64,000 nucleotides of DNA from CAZSLI01 sp964607705. GTDB taxonomy: Bacteria; Actinomycetota; Coriobacteriia; Anaerosomatales; PHET01. Positions 58,251 to 64,000 of the stretch are shown here, one piece after another. Where the stretch lies: contig CAZSLI010000007.1 of the NCBI GenBank assembly GCA_964607705.1, positions 44,687 through 108,686 of the forward strand, in the 5' to 3' direction. A model generated the notes under the pieces. The model made no database searches, had not been told where the DNA came from, and saw only the letters and a program-made list of their open reading frames with translations. The translations under genes were made by a program, and so were the position numbers. Each line of letters starts with the position of its first letter. Within the stretch, counting starts at the first letter, position 1.

Positions 58251-59654
58251 ATGCCTTCTCACAGCGACAAGCGCGCACCGAGTGACGCCCAGCGAGCGCA
58301 GCTGGACAACATCGTCGCGAACCTGCAACTAGTGGCCGACCTTGCCTACGGCGATGTCGCGCTCGCCGTCGCGGCGCCCGACGGCGCCCTCGGCGTCATC
58401 GGCGATGCTCGGCCCAACACGGCCGTCGCCCCCGTCCCATCCTCGCGGATCGGCCGTATGCTTGCTCGCGCCGAAGAGCCCGAGGCGTACGCGGCGCTCG
58501 AGGAGGGCCGAGTGGTGCGCGGCACCCGCACGCGTACGGTGCGCGGCATCAAGTACACAACGTCGGCGTATCCGATCGGCGCACCCGCGTTCGCAGTGGT
58601 CGTGCGCGACCTGTCGGAGCAGGTCGCCGAGGCGCCGGGCGCGATGGAGACCGCCTTCATGCAGGCCGCCGAGTCGCTGCTCGAGTCGCTCGCCGAGAGC
58701 CCTCTCGTCGACGTACGAACGGGCGAGCCTTTCGCGACGCACCGGACCGCAGGTGACGGCGTGCTTCGCGTGGAGGTCGACGGTCGCGTCAGCTACGCGT
58801 CGCCCAATGCGATCAACATCATGCGGCTGGCCGGCTTCGACGGGACGCTGACCGGCGTCTCGGCGCCGGAGTTGCCGGGCGGCGGCTTCGGCATCGCACC
58901 GGCACTCGGTACGCGCGCGGCGATCGCAACGGATACAGAGGTCGCCGAGCGCTCCCTGCGCTATCGCACCATCGGACTGCAACAGGGTGCGCTCGTGCTG
59001 GTTGAGGACGTCACCGAATCGCGTCGGCGCGAGGCTGAGCTCAAGGTCAAGGAGGCGACCATCCGCGAGGTCCACCATCGCGTGAAGAACAACCTGCAGA
59101 CGATCGCCTCGCTCCTGCGTATCCAAGCGCGGCGCACGGGCAGCGCAGAGGCCCGCCACGCACTCGCCGAGGCGACCGAGCGCGTTAGCTCGATGGCCGT
59201 CGTGCATGACCTGCTGGCTGGCAGCGACGAGGAGCGAGTCGACTTCGCCCAGGCGGCCGCAACCGTCGTCGAACTCGTGCGGCGGGGGCTCGTAGGCGAG
59301 GCGGCCGGGATCGATGTGCATGTGGACGGAGCGACCGGCCAGGTAGACGCTCACACTGCGACTTCGCTTGCCCTGGCTGTCGCTGAACTGGTGCACAACG
59401 CGCTGGAGCACGGGCTTGCCGGCCGCAACGAGGGCGAGGTCGCCGTCCAGATGCGGCGGGTGCCCGACGAGCTGGTCATCGTCGTGCGCGACAACGGCCG
59501 CGGACTTCCTGACGACTTCGAACCGGCGTCCTCGGCGAACCTGGGGCTTGCGATCGTGAGAACCGTCGTGGAAGACGATCTCAGGGGTACCCTGTCGTTC
59601 ACCCAGGGACGCGGGACCACCGTGACCGTACGCGTACCCGTTGCCGACGAGTAG
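58251..59654 (+). CDS. pdtaS: PdtaS-type sensor histidine kinase
   Basis: 467 residues, soluble. N-terminal GAF-like domain of the H_kinase_N family (about 10-150), a PAS-like region (about 160-260), then an HWE/HisKA_2-type kinase with phospho-acceptor His in REVHHRVKNNLQTIASLLR and an HATPase with ELVHNALEHG, DNGRGLPDDF and LGLAIVRT. This architecture is that of PdtaS of mycobacteria and EutW-like kinases. Next to it lies an ANTAR response regulator, its expected partner. It starts 39 bases after atpC but probably has its own promoter. Confidence 0.9.
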   Translation: MPSHSDKRAPSDAQRAQLDNIVANLQLVADLAYGDVALAVAAPDGALGVIGDARPNTAVAPVPSSRIGRMLARAEEPEAYAALEEGRVVRGTRTRTVRGIKYTTSAYPIGAPAFAVVVRDLSEQVAEAPGAMETAFMQAAESLLESLAESPLVDVRTGEPFATHRTAGDGVLRVEVDGRVSYASPNAINIMRLAGFDGTLTGVSAPELPGGGFGIAPALGTRAAIATDTEVAERSLRYRTIGLQQGALVLVEDVTESRRREAELKVKEATIREVHHRVKNNLQTIASLLRIQARRTGSAEARHALAEATERVSSMAVVHDLLAGSDEERVDFAQAAATVVELVRRGLVGEAAGIDVHVDGATGQVDAHTATSLALAVAELVHNALEHGLAGRNEGEVAVQMRRVPDELVIVVRDNGRGLPDDFEPASSANLGLAIVRTVVEDDLRGTLSFTQGRGTTVTVRVPVADE

Positions 59655-59669
59655 GGAGCGATCAGCCGC

Positions 59670-60242
59670 ATGCGCGTGCTCATTGCCGAGGACGAAGCAC
59701 TCATCCGTATGGATCTTCGCGAGATGCTCGAGGAGGAGGGCCACGAGGTCGTTGCCGAGGCCCGAGACGGAGCGCAGGCAGTCGAGCTGGTGCGTTCTCT
59801 GCGTCCTGACGTCGTCTTCATGGATATCAACATGCCGGGCGTGGGTGGCATCGAGGCGGCGAACGTCATCGGTGACGAGCGTCTCGCGCCGGTCGTCATG
59901 GTGACGGCGTTCTCTCAGGCGACCTACGTCGAGCAGGCGGTCGAGGCTGGCGCGATGGCGTACGTGGTGAAGCCGTTCGCTCGCGCTGACATCTTTCCGG
60001 CCATGCAGGTCGCAGTGTCGCGATTCTCGGAGTCCTCGGCGCTCGCCGACGAAGTAGCCGACCTGACCGAGCGGCTCGAGACGCGCAAGGTCGTCGACCG
60101 GGCAAAGGGAGTTCTCATGTCGCGCGGCATGAGCGAGCCCGACGCCTTCGCGCGCCTGCAGAAGCTCGCGATGGACAAGCGCAGGCCTCTGCGCGAGATA
60201 GCCGAGGCCGTGCTACTCGCCGAGGAGGCGTCCGGTTCCTAG
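59670..60242 (+). CDS. pdtaR: PdtaR-type ANTAR response regulator
   Basis: 190 residues. Receiver domain with acidic EDEALIRMDL, phospho-acceptor Asp in VVFMDINMPG, the Thr of VMVTAF and Lys of VVKPF. The C-terminal ~55 residues form an ANTAR RNA-binding domain: VVDRAKGVLMSRGMSEPDAF and LQKLAMDKRRPLREIAEAVL. ANTAR proteins bind twin hairpins in nascent mRNA and prevent termination. The target RNAs are unknown; the terminator-containing leader at 61957-62040 is worth testing. Starts 15 bases after pdtaS. Confidence 0.93.
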   Translation: MRVLIAEDEALIRMDLREMLEEEGHEVVAEARDGAQAVELVRSLRPDVVFMDINMPGVGGIEAANVIGDERLAPVVMVTAFSQATYVEQAVEAGAMAYVVKPFARADIFPAMQVAVSRFSESSALADEVADLTERLETRKVVDRAKGVLMSRGMSEPDAFARLQKLAMDKRRPLREIAEAVLLAEEASGS

Positions 60243-60265
60243 CGCGCTCGCGCTGCGGTCGGGAC

Positions 60266-60279
60266 CCGCCTTCAGGCGG
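60266..60279 (+). terminator. Terminator-like hairpin after pdtaR
   Basis: CCGCC-TTCA-GGCGG style stem (CCGCCT, TC, AGGCGG) followed by CTCCTTTCC. Short T content only; a wider GGGAC/GTCCC pairing encloses it. Confidence 0.4.
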
Positions 60280-60375
60280 CTCCTTTCCGCTTCCCGGGCC
60301 CCCGTCCCGACTTGACCGGCATTCGGCGCTCACGCACTCTGGCAGGCACTGCCACATCGTAGAGAGTGCCTCCCC

Positions 60376-61008
60376 GTGTCCGAGTACGCGCAGCTCCTCT
60401 TCAAATCGTTCCTCATCGGCATCGCAGTGGCTGCGCCTGTAGGGGCGATGGGCGTGTTGTGCATACAGCGCACGCTTGCCGGTGGTTGGCGCGCCGGCGC
60501 AGCGACCGGGCTGGGAATCGCGACGATGGACGGCGCATACGCAGCGCTGGCGGCCTTCGGGGTGACGGCCGTCTCCGCGTTGGTCGTCGAGTTGCAGACG
60601 CCGCTTCGCCTCATCGGCGGTGCGGCCCTGGTCTATCTCGGCATTCGCTCGGCGATGGCGACCGTTCCGCAAGCCGAGACGAAGGACGTGGCCGACCTTC
60701 GACATCCTGCCAGGCTCTACCTATCGGCAGTGGCCCTGACTGCGACGAACCCCATGACGATCATGGCGTTCGGTGCGGTGTTCGCCAGTGCAGGACTTGC
60801 GGTTACTGGCGGTTGGCGGTCGGCGCTGCTTGCCACTGTGGGTGTGGCGTGGGGATCACTTGCCTGGTGGCTGGGGCTCGTGACAGGCGTCGCCTTCGTC
60901 AGACACTCGGTGTCCCCGCGGGCCATGAGCTGGGTGAACCGTGCTTCCGGCGGCGCAGTCGCACTGTTCGGAGTCCTGGCGATCGTTTCGGCGATATCCG
61001 GGCTCTAA
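60376..61008 (+). CDS. LysE family exporter
   Basis: 210 residues with six predicted membrane helices. The N terminus has the LysE/RhtB signature: a helix then AAPVGAMGVLCIQRTL with the conserved Pro-Gly pair, and ALTATNPMTIMAF in the middle. The family exports amino acids or other small organic compounds. GTG start; no clear ribosome-binding site. Its TAA stop overlaps the stop of the convergent phosphoesterase gene (CTAA, 61005-61008). Confidence 0.87.
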   Translation: MSEYAQLLFKSFLIGIAVAAPVGAMGVLCIQRTLAGGWRAGAATGLGIATMDGAYAALAAFGVTAVSALVVELQTPLRLIGGAALVYLGIRSAMATVPQAETKDVADLRHPARLYLSAVALTATNPMTIMAFGAVFASAGLAVTGGWRSALLATVGVAWGSLAWWLGLVTGVAFVRHSVSPRAMSWVNRASGGAVALFGVLAIVSAISGL

Positions 61009-61793
61009 CTGGAGTCGCCTGCACGCGGTAGGGTCACCTCGAGAGCGGGAGCCCCCGAGGTGAATGTCATGGTTATCACGATGCGCTCCGGGAGCACCTC
61101 TATCAGGTTGAACGACGGCGGCACCTCACCGCGCGTGCGCCAACTCGTAGCGGTGCCGCTGGTGACGATCGGGACCCCGTTCACCGTCCACACGTGAGGC
61201 ACGTGCTTGTGGCCGTTCAGGACAAGGTCGACGCGCGCCTTCTCGAAGCCGACCAGCACGTCTCCTGCATCGCTCACCGTGTTCCTCTCGCGCCCCGTGT
61301 TCGGGATAGCCACCAGGTGGTGGTGCAGCATGACCACGCGGAACGCGTCCTCGCTGCCCTCGAACCGCTCGGCGATCCAGGAGTGGCGGACTCGTCCCAG
61401 TTCGCCGTCGTCCAGGTCCGGCTCGGCCGAGTCGCATGACACCACGCGCATGCTCTCGCAGCCCCGCGATCGCGTCGCAACGCCGAACGCCACGTCTTCG
61501 GCATGCCAGCGGGGGCCGAAGAGTCGCTCGTAAGTCCGCCAGCCAACGTTGCGCTCGTCATGGTTGCCCGGCACCACCAACCAGGGCGCCGACAACCTGC
61601 CGAGGAACTCGGCCGCTTGCTCGAACTCCTCTCGATAGCCCTGGGCAGTGAGGTCCCCGGGCACGAGTACCAGGTCGGGCTCTGCCCGTTCGACCAGATC
61701 CAGACAGGTCTCGGCGAGCGCCGGGTCGAAACGAGGGTCGCCGAAGTGCGTGTCGGATATCTGGGCGATGAGGAAGCGGTCTCGGGATGACAT
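61005..61793 (-). CDS. Metallophosphoesterase (3',5'-cAMP phosphodiesterase-like)
   Basis: 262 residues from ATG 61793 (AGAAAGG upstream); the longer frame to 61892 adds unrelated residues. Calcineurin-like fold: ISDTHFGD, PGDLTAQGY, VVPGNHDER, LHHHLV and the final NGHKHVPHVW, giving the five di-metal ligand blocks. This is the Icc/CpdA-like group, though substrates range from cyclic nucleotides to phosphodiesters. It converges with the LysE gene by a 4-base stop overlap. Confidence 0.88.
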   Translation of the reverse strand: MSSRDRFLIAQISDTHFGDPRFDPALAETCLDLVERAEPDLVLVPGDLTAQGYREEFEQAAEFLGRLSAPWLVVPGNHDERNVGWRTYERLFGPRWHAEDVAFGVATRSRGCESMRVVSCDSAEPDLDDGELGRVRHSWIAERFEGSEDAFRVVMLHHHLVAIPNTGRERNTVSDAGDVLVGFEKARVDLVLNGHKHVPHVWTVNGVPIVTSGTATSWRTRGEVPPSFNLIEVLPERIVITMTFTSGAPALEVTLPRAGDSS

Positions 61794-61941
61794 GTGCGCG
61801 CCTTTCTCTGTGAGGGCCGAGGCAGGCCGACACGGAGGTTGTTCCCGCCGCGCGGTCGGAGGCGCCGGGGGAGTGCGGCCGCGCACCGCCACGAAAGGGC
61901 CCGCGCATGTTTCCGCCGTGTTTCCTCGGCCTCATCACGCG

Positions 61942-61950
61942 TGCTATAAT
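61942..61950 (+). promoter_or_regulatory. Extended -10 promoter upstream of the HdrBC gene
   Basis: TGC-TATAAT (61942-61950), a perfect consensus -10 with extended TGC. A -35 is only weakly matched (TTCCTC at 61922-61927, 17-base spacer). It places the transcription start near 61957, leaving a ~115-base leader. Confidence 0.65.
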
Positions 61951-61999
61951 CCCCGGACCGGCACATCGGCGTGTCGGAGCATAGAATCTCGAGCAATGG

Positions 62000-62040
62000 C
62001 GCTCGCCTGACCCACTGGGTCTTGGCGGGCGTTTTCGTTT
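62000..62040 (+). terminator. Intrinsic-terminator-like hairpin in the HdrBC leader
   Basis: CGCTCGCC (62000-62007) pairs with GGCGGGCG (62024-62031), one G-T pair, enclosing an inner ACCC/GGGT helix, then TTTTCGTTTC. It lies between the promoter and the gene at 62072. An upstream hairpin in the same leader (CCGGCAC..GTGTCGG, about 61957-61976) precedes it. This arrangement suggests attenuation, or a short stand-alone RNA. Confidence 0.6.
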
Positions 62041-62071
62041 CTCGGCACTGTGACGATCAGAAGGGCACGGC

Positions 62072-63403
62072 ATGAAGGAGTTCGCGGTCTTTTGGGGATG
62101 CACGATCCCCGCGCGGTTCCCGTTCATCGAGAAGGCGACCAGGGTCATGTTCGAAGACCTCGGCGCTCGCGTGCGCGAGCTCGAGGGTCACACCTGCTGC
62201 CCCGAGGGCACGCTGGTCAAGGCGAACGATCCCGGTGCATTCTACACCGCAGCAGCGCGCAACCTGGCGCTCGTGGAGCAGGCCGGCCTCGACGTGGTGA
62301 CGCCGTGCAACGGCTGCTACTCGACCTTCAAGGAAGCGCAGAGCCACCTCGCGACCCACTGGCGCGAGAAGGACGAGATCAACGAGCGCCTCGCCAAGGA
62401 GGAGCTCCACTACGACGGCTCGCTGCAGGTGGTCCACTTCGCCGAGTGGCTGAGTGATCACATGGGTGCGGCCCTCGTAGCCAGCGGTGCGAAGAAGAAC
62501 TTCTGGGGCATGCGCATCGCCGTCCACTACGGGTGCCACCTGCTTCGCCCGCAGCCGGCCGTTCGCTGGGACGACCCGCTCCACCCCAAGAAGGTTGAGG
62601 AGATGGTCGCCGCACTCGGCGCGCGCGTCGTGGACTACCCGACGAAGATGCAGTGTTGCGGCGGCGCCCTCGACCGCGTGGGGCAGCGCGACAGCTCGCT
62701 CGCGTTCGCGCGCCGCAAGCTCCACGACCTCCAGAACAACGAAGTCGACGCGCTCGTGGTGGTCTGCCCGAGCTGCTTCCAGCAGTTCGACCTGAACCAG
62801 GCGGCCCTGCAGCGCGCCAACGAGAACGTCAACGTCCCGGTGCTGTACCTCTCCGAGCTCATCGCGCTGGCCTACGGCCACGAGCCCGAGGAGATCGGGT
62901 TGGACATGCACCGCGTGTCGGTCCAGCCGTTCCTCGACAAGTGGGCCGCCCGCGCGGCCGATCGAGAGCGGCTCGCGCTCGACTTCGACGTGGCGCTGCT
63001 CAACAAGTGCGACAGCTGCCGCGCCTGCAAGGACGACTGCCCGGTCTGCAAGGTCGACCCGACCTTCCAGCCCAACGACATCATCCGCCAGCTCGTCCGC
63101 GGTGAGCTCGACGAGGTCATCGCCGAGGGCCAGCTGTGGAAGTGCCTGGAGTGCTACACGTGCCAGGAGCTGTGCCACTCCGACATCGGTATGGCCGAGA
63201 CGTTCCGCAAGCTCAAGGAGCTCGCCATCGCGTCCGGTCAGGGCCCCGACAGCGTTCGCCAGAGCTACGAGATGTTCCTGGACACCGGCGCCCTCGGCAA
63301 GCCCAAGGAAGGCGCACGCAAGAAGCTCGGGCTCGATCCGTTGCCCGCACCCGGCGGAGACGCCGTGAAGCGCATGCTCGTCCGTGACGACGTAGAAGAG
63401 TAG
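62072..63403 (+). CDS. HdrB-HdrC fusion (heterodisulfide reductase-like Fe-S subunit)
   Basis: 443 residues. The first 290 form HdrB with two CCG domains, each an exact CX31-39CCX35CXXC: C10, C42-C43, C79, C82 and C155, C195-C196, C232, C235, which in Hdr bind the two unusual noncubane [4Fe-4S] clusters. Residues 300-380 form an HdrC-type ferredoxin with C313/316/319/323 and C358/361/364/368. The order B then C in one chain merges two subunits that are usually separate. HdrA is not seen here. The downstream gene is a glutamine amidotransferase, so the electron partner may be a glutamate-synthase-like complex rather than a CoM/CoB heterodisulfide. Confidence 0.9.
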   Translation: MKEFAVFWGCTIPARFPFIEKATRVMFEDLGARVRELEGHTCCPEGTLVKANDPGAFYTAAARNLALVEQAGLDVVTPCNGCYSTFKEAQSHLATHWREKDEINERLAKEELHYDGSLQVVHFAEWLSDHMGAALVASGAKKNFWGMRIAVHYGCHLLRPQPAVRWDDPLHPKKVEEMVAALGARVVDYPTKMQCCGGALDRVGQRDSSLAFARRKLHDLQNNEVDALVVVCPSCFQQFDLNQAALQRANENVNVPVLYLSELIALAYGHEPEEIGLDMHRVSVQPFLDKWAARAADRERLALDFDVALLNKCDSCRACKDDCPVCKVDPTFQPNDIIRQLVRGELDEVIAEGQLWKCLECYTCQELCHSDIGMAETFRKLKELAIASGQGPDSVRQSYEMFLDTGALGKPKEGARKKLGLDPLPAPGGDAVKRMLVRDDVEE

Positions 63404-63414
63404 GAGAGACGACG

Positions 63415-64000
63415 ATGGCTTACGAACCGCTCCTGGAGCGGATGCCGACGACGAAGATGCCGTCCTTCACGGACCGCGAGAACATCTTCGACCTCGAGCG
63501 TCCCGCCTACCGCGAGGAGGCCGCATCCAAGATCCATGGCGGCTGCGGTCTGATGGGTATCTGTGACCAGTCCGGCTCGCTGATGAGCGGCGAGAACGCG
63601 ATCAAGGCCATGGCGGTCCAGCGCGACCGCGGCAACGGCCTTGGCGGCGGATTCGCCGGCTACGGCATCTACCCCGAGTTCCCGGACCACTTCTGCTTCC
63701 ACATGATGTATCACGACGTGAAGGCGAAGGAGGAGGCCGAGGCCATCTTCGACCGCTACTTCACCGTCGACCTCGCCGAGCCCATGCCCACGCGTGCGGT
63801 CAAGGGCATCTCGGACGCTCCCATCCTGTGGCGCTACTTCCTCGTCCCCGACGAGCACAAGCTCGCCTCGTCGGACATGAGCGCCGAGGACTACGTGGTG
63901 CACCTCGTCATGATGGTGAACTCCACCGTGGACGGCGCCTTCGTGGCGAGCTCGGGCAAGAACATGGGCGCCTTCAAGGGCGTGGGCTTCCCCGAGGAGA
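63415..64000 (+). CDS. Class II glutamine amidotransferase (archaeal-type glutamate synthase subunit), 5' part
   Basis: Runs off the window after about 195 codons. GGAGAG lies before ATG 63415, 11 bases after the HdrBC stop. The nucleophile region reads KIHGGCGLMGICDQSG, with Cys at about residue 44; a propeptide of ~43 residues ahead of the Cys would be removed. MAVQRDRGNGLGGGFAGYGI is the usual oxyanion-hole area. This matches the stand-alone amidotransferase of archaeal-type or GlxB-like glutamate synthases. The synthase and GXGXG subunits should follow beyond the window. Confidence 0.8.
   Translation, partial: MAYEPLLERMPTTKMPSFTDRENIFDLERPAYREEAASKIHGGCGLMGICDQSGSLMSGENAIKAMAVQRDRGNGLGGGFAGYGIYPEFPDHFCFHMMYHDVKAKEEAEAIFDRYFTVDLAEPMPTRAVKGISDAPILWRYFLVPDEHKLASSDMSAEDYVVHLVMMVNSTVDGAFVASSGKNMGAFKGVGFPEE

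Noticed and set aside
61996..62010. Four-codon leader peptide (ATG GCG CTC GCC TGA) before the HdrBC terminator
   Set aside because: No ribosome-binding site and no run of regulatory codons; probably chance.
1..64000. CRISPR arrays, insertion sequences, prophage or attachment sites
   Set aside because: No regularly spaced repeats, transposase or integrase motifs were seen anywhere; the window reads as core chromosome.

Overview
The window is a dense, GC-rich stretch of bacterial chromosome with short gaps, many ATGA/GTGA start-stop overlaps and frequent GTG starts. Several things together point to an anaerobic or facultative actinobacterium, most plausibly a non-gut member of the Coriobacteriia (OPB41/Anaerosomatales-like): multiheme c-type cytochromes, a PdtaS/PdtaR (ANTAR) two-component pair, an HdrB-HdrC fusion beside an archaeal-type glutamate synthase amidotransferase, a short-form HisG with HisZ, and a Trp T-box. 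The lineage is inference; no rRNA gene is present to test it.

Layout. 1-1.6 kb: the end of one multiheme cytochrome and a complete membrane-anchored one. 1.6-9.6 kb: branched-chain amino acid genes (leuD, leuB, an ilvE-type aminotransferase, cimA) interleaved with two envelope-polysaccharide membrane proteins (a GT-C glycosyltransferase and an O-antigen-ligase-like protein). 9.6-16.5 kb: an FAH-family hydrolase, an MFS permease, an unknown membrane protein, a YerC/TrpR-like regulator and dnaE. 16.5-25.2 kb: a complete histidine operon, hisZ-G-D-C-B-H-A-F-(methyltransferase)-I-E. 25.2-28.4 kb: a catalytically dead M48 relative, an SdpI-family protein, an M28 peptidase lipoprotein and a 44-residue zinc-ribbon protein that is easily missed. 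28.4-37.1 kb: a Trp-specific T-box riboswitch and the tryptophan operon trpE-trpGD-trpC-trpB2-trpF-trpB1-trpA, which carries two different tryptophan synthase beta chains. 37.1-50.4 kb: an NlpC/P60 hydrolase, nadE, a GNAT, a class I aldolase, accD-accA, pfkA, a class II aldolase, a UvrD helicase, an L,D-transpeptidase, an MFS permease and a TetR regulator. 50.4-50.5 kb: tRNA-Leu(CAA).

50.8-58.2 kb: an F-type ATP synthase operon with an unusual composition. It has two accessory membrane proteins, then a, c, b, b', alpha, gamma, beta and epsilon. There is no separate delta gene. Instead the alpha subunit carries an N-terminal extension that aligns by eye with the C-terminal domain of delta/OSCP, and epsilon is reduced to its N-terminal beta-sandwich. 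I consider this the most interesting system in the window. 58.2-64 kb: the PdtaS/PdtaR pair (pdtaS probably leaderless), a LysE exporter, a metallophosphoesterase, then a promoter with a structured leader and terminator-like hairpin ahead of the HdrBC fusion and a truncated class II glutamine amidotransferase gene.

Together the genes supply leucine/isoleucine, histidine and tryptophan synthesis, fatty acid initiation (accDA), upper glycolysis (pfkA, fba), NAD synthesis, cell-wall remodelling and energy conservation. All functions were read from translated sequence and family motifs; no database search was run.
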